From the NCBI GenBank assembly GCA_030550075.1, contig JAUQQB010000002.1, positions 1-32,694 on the forward strand: a DNA stretch of 32,694 bases. Reading direction: 5' to 3'. Shown piece by piece: positions 6,377 to 14,712 of the stretch. The notes beneath the pieces are model-generated. The model was not told the DNA's origin, ran no database searches, and worked only from the letters and a program-made list of their open reading frames with translations. Each line of letters opens with the position of its first letter. The stretch's first letter is position 1. This stretch comes from Chloroflexota bacterium (GTDB lineage Bacteria > Chloroflexota > Anaerolineae > Thermoflexales > Thermoflexaceae). The position numbers and the translations under genes were made by a program.

Positions 6377-9154
6377 CTACCATATCCAGCCGTACTTTTC
6401 TGCGCGACGACGAAAAGCCTCTTCGCCTCCTTCCATCAACTGTTTGATAGAATCCTGAATCTCTTTCCGATCCAGGGCCCCCTGCGCCTGAATCTGCCCT
6501 CTTTCTCTCCCATCCTCCTCTCCGGCTTTCAGTGCCACAACAAGTTCGGCATGGCCCAGTACAGGGATATTGGGGTTATGCGTTGCGGCCAGCATTTGCC
6601 GATGGCCCTTCTGTGCCCGGAGAATCTGGACAATGTCTTCATAAACAAACCGATTGTCCAGGTCATCCTCCGGCTGATCTACGATAAGCATTCGCTCCTG
6701 TCCGGCCAGAAGGACCAGAACCATCGCTGTGGCTTTCTGTCCAACAGAGAGTCTCTCCAGCGGTTGCTCTGCAGCGCCAATTCTCAGGTGGACCCGAACG
6801 GCGTCTTCGGGTGAGAGGCATTCCATCTCCAGAAGCCTATCCTCGTTCTGGAGGAGGAACTGCCGTAACTGCTGAGCCCGTCCCGGACTCAGTCCGTATT
6901 GCTGCTGAAGCACATCCGTTCCCTCTCGTACGGCTTGGGCGAGAGCATAACCATCCGTGTCCTCGGCCATGCTCACCCTTTGAATGGAATCCCTATCCAC
7001 ACCGGAGCCACGAAGGAGTTCCGTCAGACGCTCGGCAAGGGTTTTCTTGTTTCCCTGATACACGACCTCTATTCTCACGCGTCTTTTTACCCGTTTGTTG
7101 ATTTCCTCTGCCTGCTGATGGCGGAGTTCCCATGCCTTCCTTCGGGCATTTCTCAGTTCCTCCAAAAGGGAGGCCCGCTTCTCCCGTAATTGTTGTAATT
7201 CCACCTCTATCTGCTGAAAACTCCGCCTTCTGGACTCCAGCCGTTCCCGCTCTTCCGTGAGCCGGATCAGGGTTTCTGGATCTAAAGTTTCCCCGCCCAG
7301 TTCCTGCTTGACGCGGCGGATTTCTTCATCCAGAGGCTGGCGAGCCTCCCGCCAGCGAGCCCAAAGACCGGTCATTTTCTGCTGTGCCTGACCGAGAACC
7401 TTCTCTCCATCCTCAAAGAGCGCGCCGAACTGACTCTCCAGGCCTATAAAATCTTTCTGGGCCTCTTCCAGGACATCCCGACATCGGCTCTCTCCGGCAG
7501 CAAGTTGTTGGGCCTGCTGCCGCCAGCGCTCCGTCCAGAATTCCCACTGCTCTTTCCACTCAACCAGCGCCTTTTTCAGTTCCTCGCTTGCCTGTTGCAA
7601 TCGCTGTTCATCCGCTGTGAGGGATGTGGCCTCTTTCAATTTCTCGGCCACGCCGGTCCGACGGTAGAGTTCCAGTTTGTGGTCAATCTGCCTCAGCCGC
7701 CCCTCTATTTCCTCCTTTTCCCGAAGTGCGGCCTGACGCTTCATTATCTGCCCAGCGTTTTCCCGAAGAGCCTCCTCCAGTTTTCGCACCCGACGTATCT
7801 GGTCTTCGGCCCGCTTTCCGATAAAAGCATCCAGCAATTGCAAACGCAACCGCTCGTTCCGGGTCACCTCATAAATCTCTTTTTGACCGAAAAAGAGCGG
7901 AGCCTCATCACCCAGGATATCTTGGGGGGGAAGCTCTACCTCCCGTTCCAGCCCCAGTTCAAAGACCCGAGGAGGCTCTCCCCATACCCGCTCAATCCGA
8001 TAGTACCGGGACCTCCCGTTTACCACCTGCTCTACGTACAGCACTCCTCTCCCCCCACTCCCCAGGGCGTGACGAACAAGTCCCTCCCGCTCCTCGGTCG
8101 GAGCATAGGGCGCAATATCCAGTATGTACCGGATCGTTTCCAGGATAGCAGACTTACCTACTCCCCGTTCGCCGATGAAGATATTCTGCTCAGGGCTAAA
8201 GGCGATCTTCAATCCTGCCAGGAAGCCTGTGCCGTCTATTTCCAGCCCCAGGAGTCTGGTATAGCGGGTCTCCGGGCGGTAGCCGGTTGTTACCAGGATT
8301 TTCGGGTCCCGCAGGGCCAGCCGAAGCGCCCGCAAGTCGTCCAGCACGCTGAGTTTCAGGTATGTGGCACGAGGAGAACCATCAGGAAGCTGCTTGGTGC
8401 CGATCTCATCAATACTGTGGTTGTCGCTGGTACGCACGCAGGCGATTCGGTCCACCTGGTCTTTCCTGATTTTGCCCGTGCTCTGCAGTCGGTTGCGATC
8501 CCTGTCGGTCCACTCCTCAATGGCTTCCGGACAGACGGCTGCCAGAATCTCCGCCGCGTCTGCCGGTAAGAAACTCTTCAACAGTCCACCGTCGTTATTT
8601 GGATGGGGAAAAATAAAAAGGCAATTTGTCTCCCGGCGCAGCCGCCCGAGACAATTCGTCAGAGTTTCCCCCGGCTTCAAATCCCGATGACGGCCATCGG
8701 GATACACCAGAGGCTCACCGGCCCGGTCATCCAGCAGTTTATCCACGGTGTTGTTGATCACATCGGCGCCCGTATTGAAGGGGAAAATCGCCAGCACGTG
8801 GAGACCGTGTTTGCCGCCCACATCGCCGCCGAAGGAGAGTTCCACGCCGGGATATACATAAATTCCCTCCGCCAGCGCCATCTCCCGGATGATTTGAAAC
8901 CATTCGGTGCGAATCTGCTGGTAATCGGTGATGGCGGCCACTTCAATACCCTGCTCCCTAAGTTGCGCAACGTACTTCTGAGCGATCTGTTCTCTGTGTG
9001 CGGTGTTCAAGTCCCGAGGAAATTGGAACGAAGGTACGCCGGGCGAGTGCAAGTGCAAATCCACCCGCACCCATCGGGCCCCACGGTATTCCTTTTTCAA
9101 CCACTCGGGAAGGACATGCGCAGTTCCGGGCGTCAAATTGGCTGCTACGCTCAT
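6377..9154 (-). CDS. TrlF/Ppl-like PHP-SMC ATPase (putative phage defence protein)
   Basis: 925 residues from ATG 9154, which has GCAGGAGGG five bases upstream; the frame is open to 9250 but without a better start. Residues 28-250 form a PHP phosphoesterase domain: VDLHLHSPGV (His34, His36), AAITDYQQ (Asp77), YPGVELSF (Glu105), FPHPNND (His184), RTSDNHS (Asp244, His246). Walker A GERGVGKS is at 328-335, followed by a long coiled-coil stretch (about 440-690) and then the ABC-type tail: LSVGQKATAMVL signature, MLIVDQPEDDLDNR Walker B and D-loop, ATHNPNIP switch. This PHP plus SMC/Rad50-like architecture is that of the TrlF family and of the Ppl single-gene antiphage proteins (names from memory). 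The enzyme is expected to act on nucleic acid ends or nucleotides with the ATPase as sensor. It heads a three-gene operon. An AT-rich stretch at 9235-9255 may hold its promoter. Confidence 0.85.
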   Translation of the reverse strand: MSVAANLTPGTAHVLPEWLKKEYRGARWVRVDLHLHSPGVPSFQFPRDLNTAHREQIAQKYVAQLREQGIEVAAITDYQQIRTEWFQIIREMALAEGIYVYPGVELSFGGDVGGKHGLHVLAIFPFNTGADVINNTVDKLLDDRAGEPLVYPDGRHRDLKPGETLTNCLGRLRRETNCLFIFPHPNNDGGLLKSFLPADAAEILAAVCPEAIEEWTDRDRNRLQSTGKIRKDQVDRIACVRTSDNHSIDEIGTKQLPDGSPRATYLKLSVLDDLRALRLALRDPKILVTTGYRPETRYTRLLGLEIDGTGFLAGLKIAFSPEQNIFIGERGVGKSAILETIRYILDIAPYAPTEEREGLVRHALGSGGRGVLYVEQVVNGRSRYYRIERVWGEPPRVFELGLEREVELPPQDILGDEAPLFFGQKEIYEVTRNERLRLQLLDAFIGKRAEDQIRRVRKLEEALRENAGQIMKRQAALREKEEIEGRLRQIDHKLELYRRTGVAEKLKEATSLTADEQRLQQASEELKKALVEWKEQWEFWTERWRQQAQQLAAGESRCRDVLEEAQKDFIGLESQFGALFEDGEKVLGQAQQKMTGLWARWREARQPLDEEIRRVKQELGGETLDPETLIRLTEERERLESRRRSFQQIEVELQQLREKRASLLEELRNARRKAWELRHQQAEEINKRVKRRVRIEVVYQGNKKTLAERLTELLRGSGVDRDSIQRVSMAEDTDGYALAQAVREGTDVLQQQYGLSPGRAQQLRQFLLQNEDRLLEMECLSPEDAVRVHLRIGAAEQPLERLSVGQKATAMVLVLLAGQERMLIVDQPEDDLDNRFVYEDIVQILRAQKGHRQMLAATHNPNIPVLGHAELVVALKAGEEDGRERGQIQAQGALDRKEIQDSIKQLMEGGEEAFRRRAEKYGWIW

Positions 9155-9258
9155 TATTCCCTCCTGCTTTCTACTCTGGACTTCGGGCAAGGTAATCCCC
9201 ATCCCGACCTGAAGCCGGGCTCCGCGCTGTATCTTTACATAACATATCAATTAGGCCG

Positions 9259-9279
9259 AAGGGCCGTCCGGCGGCCCTT
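9259..9279. terminator. Short GC stem-loop upstream of the defence operon
   Basis: Eight-bp perfect stem (9259-9266 with 9272-9279, loop TCCGG) followed on the minus strand by CGGCCTAATTGATATG. It lies between the transposase remnant and the PHP-SMC gene and could insulate the operon from read-through. T-run is weak. Confidence 0.35.
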
Positions 9280-9284
9280 TGAAG

Positions 9285-9855
9285 CCCCCTTCCGGACAAT
9301 TTCACCCTGGGGCCGGGCGAGCAACCGTTTCCCTTTCTCCCGCCTCACCGGTTTTCCTCGGGGTTGGAGCCGACGGGCCGGACTCCCCATCCGCCCGATA
9401 ATTCGTCCCAACCCCCTGCAAGGATTCTCCCCCGCCCCCCCACTCCAGGGTCTGGTCGGCGAGCAGGGCGGACCGGCCTGAGCCTGGGCTTGAAGCCAAT
9501 GGGAGACCTGCTTCCGGGCGACCTGGGCGGCAGGCTGGTCGGTCGCCACTCGTCGGGCGTCCAGGAAGACAGCCCACGGCCAGCACCGGAAGGGTCGCCC
9601 CTGGGGGAGCGGGAGATGACAGGCAAACAGGGGCATCATCTGTTTAGGAGTGAACGGGAAATGGCTGATGGCTTTAAAGAGCCCGCTGTAGCGCCGGCTG
9701 CGAAAGGCGGGTTGCAGGCTCCATTCCACCACCGATCGCTCCCCCTGAGCACAGGAGAGGGCATCGATCAGGTCCATCCCAGCGTCGGCCCGATTGTAAA
9801 AGCGCAGCAACTCGTTAAGTCGCTTGCGGAATTGGGAGAGGGCGGCTGCACTCAC
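9285..9855 (-). pseudogene. Degraded DDE-type transposase remnant with several frameshifts
   Basis: The first frame starts at GTG 9855 (ALSQFRKRLNELLRF, DLIDALSCAQGERSVVEWSL, YSGLFKAISHF, LPLPQGRPFR) and looks like the N-terminal part of a DDE transposase common in Chloroflexota and cyanobacteria. After PFR the expected LLAVD-type strand appears in a second minus frame (LAVGCLPGRP, about 9585) and the expected NRPIG-like segment in a third (SRSPIGFKPRLRPV, about 9500), so at least two frameshifts have occurred. The catalytic C-terminal half is missing before 9285. The exact IS family is uncertain; the coding-like signal and the neighbouring island make a transposase the best reading. Confidence 0.5.
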
Positions 9856-10111
9856 GCCCTATAAGATAACACGGATTCCAGAATCACGCAAGCGCAACCC
9901 CCTCAATCCCGGCGTTTGTCCAAAGTCCAAACTGCTTCTTCGTCGTCGTATGCACTCCTTGTTTCCTACAAGGACAGCTACCGGCCTGCGCTTCACCGGT
10001 GCCGCGAAACACCACGAAGCGATACCTAAGGGCGCGTCTAAAAACAGGGCTCAGGCGGCGGAAAAGCTGCACCCTGCATTTTCAGGCAGACTCTAAGGGC
10101 GGGGGAGATGG

Positions 10112-11374
10112 TTATGGTCCCTCAATCAACACCCGATGAGGATCGACCCGGTTGTTCAGCGGGGCGATCTCCACGTCCTCATGGATGAGGCCGGCCCAGA
10201 AGTAGAGGGGGTTGCGCGGCGGCGTGTAGGTGATCCGGATGCATCCGGTCACGAGCGCGGTCCGCCCCGCTGGCAGATAGTAGTAAGGACGGCCGTCGAT
10301 GATCCGGGTCTCCAGATCCTCCGGCCCGCCCACCGCCCAGCGGAAGGGGTAATTCCGCAGCGAGGTGTCGAAGTCGATGCCCACCCGCCAGGCGCCGGAT
10401 TCCTCCGCCCAGCCCTCCGGGCGGCCGGGCTGCGGCGCGTTGAACGTCTGATCCAGATCGTAACAGGTCCCCGGAGGCGGCCCACTGGTCCGGATGGGAA
10501 CCGAACCATAGTTATGCACGGTCAGCGTGAAGTAAAGGAACCCACCTAAGGAGACCGGGATGTAATCCCCGGTCCCGGAGGAGATATCGGAGCGGAACTC
10601 GACCTGGCCGTTGAGGATCTCCGCCCGCGGCACCCCACCCTCGCGGATGGTCAGGGTCCCGGTGGCCACGTCCCGCAATCCCAGCGCGTCCTCGGCGACC
10701 GCATAGACGGTGTAGGTCCCATCGGGCGGAGGCTCCTGGCCCCGGTCCACGCCGGCGTCGTAGTCGAATACATGACAGCCGGCCTCGCCGGGCTTGCGCC
10801 GCTGCACTTCCTTCCGGGGCACCGGATACCGGACGCCATCGGCGCCCTCCAGGTAGACGGTCAGCTGCGCCGGCCGGTTGACGCAGACGTTGATGGTGGC
10901 CCGGTCGCTCAAACCGTCGCGGTTCGGCGTGATCTCCGGGGGCGAGACGCTGAACCCGGTGATCTGGAGGGGCTGCGGGTTCGATCCGCTCACGGTGAGG
11001 GTGCCGGTGATCCGGGCGGTTTCCCGTTCATCCCGGGCTTCCACCACCCAGGTGTAGCGTCCATCGGGGAGCAGCTGGTTTTCCACCACCCCGTTGAACA
11101 GGACCTCGTATTCTCCCTGCGGCCGGGGTTGCTCTCGCCGAAAATAGCGTGGCGCGCCGTCCGCCCCAAGGAAGTAAATCGAAACCGTGGCGTTGCGGCC
11201 CAGAGCGTAACGGATCACGACCACATCGTTGTGGCCGTCGGCGTTGGGGGTCAGGAGATCCGGCGTGACCGACGCCGCGCGCAGCAGCGGGGCCGGCTGA
11301 CAGGCGACCAAAAGCGCCAGGGCAAAGCCGGCGCCTATCCAGAACCGAAGGCCGGTGGGGAAGATCTGGATCAT
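10112..11374 (-). CDS. Lipoprotein with two FlgD-type Ig-like domains
   Basis: 420 residues. A hydrophobic N-terminus ends in the lipobox LLVAC with Cys25, so the protein should be lipid-anchored outside the membrane. Two Ig-like repeats follow, each opening with a calcium-binding-like turn: LTPNADGHNDVVVIRYAL (about 41-58) and ITPNRDGLSDRATINVCV (about 146-163); each ends in PDGTYTVYAVAEDA-type strands. These are typical of FlgD Ig-like/C-terminal sorting-type modules on bacterial surface proteins. The last 170 residues form a separate beta-rich domain of unknown family (GDYIPVSLGGFLYFTLTVHN onwards). The gene sits 150 bases behind der on the same strand but the protein has no known link to it. 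Ribosome binding site weak (GGACGG, long spacing). Confidence 0.75.
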   Translation of the reverse strand: MIQIFPTGLRFWIGAGFALALLVACQPAPLLRAASVTPDLLTPNADGHNDVVVIRYALGRNATVSIYFLGADGAPRYFRREQPRPQGEYEVLFNGVVENQLLPDGRYTWVVEARDERETARITGTLTVSGSNPQPLQITGFSVSPPEITPNRDGLSDRATINVCVNRPAQLTVYLEGADGVRYPVPRKEVQRRKPGEAGCHVFDYDAGVDRGQEPPPDGTYTVYAVAEDALGLRDVATGTLTIREGGVPRAEILNGQVEFRSDISSGTGDYIPVSLGGFLYFTLTVHNYGSVPIRTSGPPPGTCYDLDQTFNAPQPGRPEGWAEESGAWRVGIDFDTSLRNYPFRWAVGGPEDLETRIIDGRPYYYLPAGRTALVTGCIRITYTPPRNPLYFWAGLIHEDVEIAPLNNRVDPHRVLIEGP

Positions 11375-11526
11375 TGTAAGTCCGTCCTGAGCGGTTTATC
11401 CGGGAAATTTTCGAGGTGGACGAGGTTGCTGAAGGCGGCCCTGTTCACTTCGAAATCCCCCAGAGAGAACCGGTAGATGCTCTGCAGCAGAGAAATGGAT
11501 TTGTGGCTCGATCCCGAGTCCGGGTA

Positions 11527-12912
11527 TTACGATTCTCGCTCACGGCCCCGGAAGACCAGGCGGAGCGGCGTTCCCGTAAAGGGATACCGGGCGCGGATCC
11601 GGTTCTCCAGATAGCGCTCATACGAGAAATGGACCAGATCCGCGTCGTTGACGAAAAACACGATCGTCGGCGGATCGGTGCGAGCCTGGGTGACATAATA
11701 GATCTTCAACGGCCGGTCCTTCCGAGCCGGCGGGGGCTGTTGCTCCATCGCCTCCCGGACAAGCCGGTTCAGCTCCGAGGTGCTCAGGCGCACGTGTCGT
11801 TCCTGATACACCTGAAGGGCCAGCGGGAGCAACCCCGGAACCCCATAGCCGGTCTTCGCGGAGACGAAGCGGATGGGCGCGTAGTCCAGGAACTTCAGGG
11901 TCTGACGGATGTGCTGGGTGAATTCCTCCGGCTTTACCCGGGGCCGCCCTCGCTCGTCCAGCATAAGATCCCATTTATTGACCACCAGGATCACGCTCCG
12001 GGCCTCCTCCACTACCATCCCGCCGATCACTGCGTCCTGGTGGGTGACGCCTTCCTTCGCATCCAGCACCAGGAAGACCACATCGCTCCGCTGGATCGCC
12101 CGCAGGGCGCGCAGGACACTGTAGCGCTCGACCCCGGGCTGGATCTGCCCCCGGCGGCGGATCCCCGCGGTGTCGATGAGGACGATTTTCTTCCCTTCCC
12201 ATTCGATCGGCGTGTCGATGGCGTCCCGGGTGGTTCCCGGGATCGGGCTGACGATCACCCGTTCCTCGCCGAGGATGGCGTTCAGCAGGGAGGATTTCCC
12301 GACGTTCGGGCGGCCCACGATGGCGATGCGGATCCCTTCTTCCTCCTCCACCTCGGCCAGGCCGGGCAGGGCGGCCACAATGGCATCCAGGAGCTCGCCA
12401 ATGCCGAGGCCGTGGAGCGCGGAGATCGGGTAAACTTCTCCCAGCCCCAATTGATAGAACTCAACCGCCGCCTCCCGCAGGGCCGCGTTGTCCGCCTTGT
12501 TCGCGGCCACCAGAACCGGCTTCCGGGTCCGCCGGAGGACTTCGGCTACCGCTTCATCGGCGGCCGTCAGGCCGGCCTGGACATCGACAACCAGAACCAG
12601 GACGTCGGCCTCGGCGATGGCGATCTCCGCCTGGGCCCGGATTTGAGGGATGAAGGCGGCCGAATCCTCCGCCAGGGGCTGGGCGGGGCGAAGGCCGGCC
12701 TCCGCCTTCGGGGGCAGCACCTCCAGCCCCCCGGTGTCCACCAGGGTGAACGCGAAGCCATTCCAGATCACCTCCCCATGGAGGCGATCCCGCGTCGTCC
12801 CCGGCCGTTCATCCACCAGGGCCAGCCGCTGTCCGATCAACCGGTTGAAGAGCGAGGATTTGCCGACGTTGGGCCGCCCGACCAGGGCCACCATCGGCTT
12901 ACGAGTCGCCAT
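11527..12912 (-). CDS. der: Ribosome-assembly GTPase Der (EngA)
   Basis: 461 residues with two GTPase domains in tandem and a C-terminal KH-like domain. G1 GRPNVGKS occurs at residues 12-19 and again at 200-207; PGTTRD switch motifs follow both; NKAD (138-141) and NKWD are the two G4 motifs. Der acts in late assembly of the 50S subunit and is essential in most bacteria. Start chosen at ATG 12912 (MATRKPMVALVG) by comparison with the family; an upstream ATG at 12975 has a better GGAGG but adds 21 residues unlike other Der proteins, and a predicted promoter would place the transcript start inside that GGAGG. About 20 extra residues after DTGGLE (65-88) lengthen the first switch region. Confidence 0.95.
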   Translation of the reverse strand: MATRKPMVALVGRPNVGKSSLFNRLIGQRLALVDERPGTTRDRLHGEVIWNGFAFTLVDTGGLEVLPPKAEAGLRPAQPLAEDSAAFIPQIRAQAEIAIAEADVLVLVVDVQAGLTAADEAVAEVLRRTRKPVLVAANKADNAALREAAVEFYQLGLGEVYPISALHGLGIGELLDAIVAALPGLAEVEEEEGIRIAIVGRPNVGKSSLLNAILGEERVIVSPIPGTTRDAIDTPIEWEGKKIVLIDTAGIRRRGQIQPGVERYSVLRALRAIQRSDVVFLVLDAKEGVTHQDAVIGGMVVEEARSVILVVNKWDLMLDERGRPRVKPEEFTQHIRQTLKFLDYAPIRFVSAKTGYGVPGLLPLALQVYQERHVRLSTSELNRLVREAMEQQPPPARKDRPLKIYYVTQARTDPPTIVFFVNDADLVHFSYERYLENRIRARYPFTGTPLRLVFRGRERES

Positions 12913-12990
12913 GATCCAGCCCTGTGTCTTCCACTGAAGATTTCCCTGATTGTTTGAACGACGAACGTGGGCCATGGTTGCGCCTCCAGT

Positions 12991-13019
12991 ATAATAGCAG
13001 GAGATTGGGGGAAGCCGAA
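12991..13019 (-). promoter_or_regulatory. Candidate der promoter in the divergent der/nitrilase gap
   Basis: On the minus strand TTCGGC (13014-13019), 17 bases, TATTAT (12991-12996). The -35 box is weak, the -10 and spacing are good. On the plus strand the same bases read TATAAT at 12990-12995, which could serve as -10 for the divergent nitrilase-like gene, although no clear -35 is seen in that direction. Confidence 0.45.
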
Positions 13020-13063
13020 AATTTCAATTCATCCTGAGCATCGGATCCAGCGAGGAGGCCTGC

Positions 13064-13876
13064 ATGCGAGAGATCACCGTTGCCGCGGTTCAGATGGATG
13101 TGCGGTTGAACGCGGTCGAGGACAATGTGGCCCGCATGGCCGAATGGATCGCCCGGGTCGCCAGCGAGCAACGGGTGGATCTGATCGTCTTCCCGGAGCT
13201 GGTGACCACCGGCTATGAGTGCGGGGCCCGCTTTACGGAATGGGCCCAGCGGATCCCGGGACCTTCCACCCATCGTATCGCCCAGCGGGCCAGAGAGTTC
13301 GGGGTTCACGTGGTGTTCGGGATGGCGGTGCGGGAGCGAGTGGAGACCATCCTGTATAACTCCGCGGTGGTGATCGGCCCGGATGGGGAGACGCTGGGTG
13401 CCTATCATAAGGTTCATCTGAAGGGGGAAGAACGATTGCTGTTCCGGGGCGGCTATCGGTTCCCGGTTTTCGAAACCGGGTTCGGTATGCTGGGGGTATT
13501 GCTGGGCTGGGATCTCCTGTTCCCGGAGGCGGCGCGGGTGCTGGCGCTGAGCGGCGCGGAGCTTCTGGCGGTCCCCGCCGCCTGGGAACAGCCGCTGCGA
13601 GAGGAGTGGCGGGTCCTGACGCGCGCGCGGGCCCTGGAGAACACGTTCTTCCTGGTCGGGGCGAACCGGGTCGGCAAGGAGGTCACCTACGAGTTCGTCG
13701 GCGACTCGATGATCATCGGGCCGCGGGGCCAGATCTTCGCTTCGCTGGATGAGCCGACGGAAGGCTATGTGGTGGCCCGCATCGATCTGGAAGAGGTGCG
13801 GCGCCAGCGGGAGGAGCTCCAGGTTCTCCAGGCCCGCCAGCCGAACAGCTACCGTCTGCTGGCGCGGCCGTATTAG
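13064..13876 (+). CDS. Nitrilase-superfamily protein lacking the catalytic cysteine
   Basis: 270 residues, start ATG with AGGAGG five bases upstream. The carbon-nitrogen hydrolase fold is complete: VFPEL with Glu45, AYHKVHL with Lys116, GEERLLFRGG, and RARALENTFFLVGANRVG near residues 186-203. The nucleophile position, normally GvxxCyDxxFPE, reads GVLLGWDLLFPE, with Gly148 encoded by GGC at 13505-13507. A single T to G change from TGC would explain it. All other residues are as in omega-amidase/carbamoylputrescine-amidase-like members, and the frame is intact, so the gene is either a pseudoenzyme or bears a recent or sequencing change. No neighbouring pathway gene indicates a substrate. Confidence 0.85.
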   Translation: MREITVAAVQMDVRLNAVEDNVARMAEWIARVASEQRVDLIVFPELVTTGYECGARFTEWAQRIPGPSTHRIAQRAREFGVHVVFGMAVRERVETILYNSAVVIGPDGETLGAYHKVHLKGEERLLFRGGYRFPVFETGFGMLGVLLGWDLLFPEAARVLALSGAELLAVPAAWEQPLREEWRVLTRARALENTFFLVGANRVGKEVTYEFVGDSMIIGPRGQIFASLDEPTEGYVVARIDLEEVRRQREELQVLQARQPNSYRLLARPY

Positions 13877-13896
13877 GGAGAGCGACCGGCGGCTGT

Positions 13897-14078
13897 CCAC
13901 GAATGTATCCACGAATGAAAGCACGCATGCGCGAATGGGGGATCGAAATGAGGAGCTCCGCTCCCCGCAACTGGTTCTGTCCCTGGAAGCCCTCCTGGAT
14001 GTTCAGGCTAAGAGATCGCATCGGGATATGCGAGGCCCATAGCTTCCTCCATTCGTGGATTCGTGCCCCCATTCGTGG
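13897..14078. repeat. Cluster of CCACGAATG repeats in inverted arrangement
   Basis: CCACGAATG occurs at 13897-13905 and 13909-13917, with degenerate copies GCACGCATG (13921) and GCGAATG (13931). The reverse complement CATTCGTGG occurs at 14050-14058 and 14070-14078 with ATTCGTG at 14059-14065. The two clusters face each other across about 110 bases and end just before the ribosome binding site of the CDP-alcohol transferase gene. May be operators, a remnant of a small mobile element, or a long imperfect hairpin. Confidence 0.6.
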
Positions 14079-14115
14079 CCGACCCTCGTCTCCGCCAGGA
14101 TGCAGGAGGGCTCCA

Positions 14116-14712
14116 ATGAATGCAGAGCGATGGCGGGAATATGCCGGGCCCTGGCTGAGCGGGCTGGCGCGTCATCTGGATCGGTGGGGAATCCATCCGA
14201 ACGCGATCACGGTCCTGGGTTTCCTGTTAAGCCTGGGTGCTGGATTGCTGGCCGGGCTGGATCTTCGGGGAGGGGCCGCGCTGCTCTGGATGCTGGGCGG
14301 ATTATGCGATGCCCTGGATGGTGCGCTGGCTCGCCTTTCGGGAAAGGCTTCGCGGGCAGGGGCCTTCCTGGATTCCACCCTGGATCGTTACAGCGATGCA
14401 GCGATCCTGCTCGGCGTGGGGGCTGCATGGCAGCGCGCCGGCATGGCCTGGGGCGGATGGATCGCGGGCTTTGCCCTGTTGGGCGCCCTGATGGTCAGCT
14501 ATACCCGGGCCCGGGGAGAGGGCCTGGGGATCTCCATCCGCGAAGGGCTCTTCACCCGCCTGGAGCGTTTCGTCCTCATCCTGATCGCGTTGCTCAGCGG
14601 ATGGTATGGGCCGTTGCTGGTTCTGTTCGCGGTCCTCGCTCACCTCACCGCGCTGCAACGGGCCTGGCGGGCGATGCGGATGCTCCGTCTTCAAGAGCGT
14701 CATCAGCCATGA
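14116..14712 (+). CDS. CDP-alcohol phosphatidyltransferase (phospholipid headgroup synthase)
   Basis: 198 residues, start ATG with AGGAGGG upstream; the longer open frame from 13903 has no better start. The signature D-x2-DG-x2-AR-x8-G-x3-D-x3-D is perfect: Asp65, Asp68-Gly69, Ala72-Arg73, Gly82, Asp86, Asp90. Five or six hydrophobic helices surround it. The family swaps CMP of a CDP-activated lipid for an alcohol such as glycerol phosphate or inositol phosphate; the spacing is close to the PgsA/phosphatidylinositol-phosphate synthase group. Its stop overlaps the start of the next gene (ATGA), so the two are translationally coupled. Exact acceptor alcohol not assignable. Confidence 0.88.
   Translation: MNAERWREYAGPWLSGLARHLDRWGIHPNAITVLGFLLSLGAGLLAGLDLRGGAALLWMLGGLCDALDGALARLSGKASRAGAFLDSTLDRYSDAAILLGVGAAWQRAGMAWGGWIAGFALLGALMVSYTRARGEGLGISIREGLFTRLERFVLILIALLSGWYGPLLVLFAVLAHLTALQRAWRAMRMLRLQERHQP

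Noticed and set aside
7505-9481. Two long plus-strand frames opposite the PHP-SMC gene
   Set aside because: Proline- and leucine-rich antisense of coiled-coil coding DNA; the opposite strand has all catalytic motifs.
9930-10010. Possible CRISPR-like repeat around CTTGTTTCCTACAAGG
   Set aside because: Only a single short palindrome; no repeated units or spacers follow.
11416-12957. 513-codon plus-strand frame
   Set aside because: Exactly antisense to der, with no recognisable domain.
12899-13924. 341-codon minus-strand frame
   Set aside because: Antisense to the nitrilase-like gene, which has a strong ribosome binding site and family motifs.
14055-14708. 218-codon N-terminal extension of the ABC fusion frame
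   Set aside because: It is an out-of-frame reading of the CDP-alcohol transferase gene; the real start is the ATG overlapping that gene's stop.
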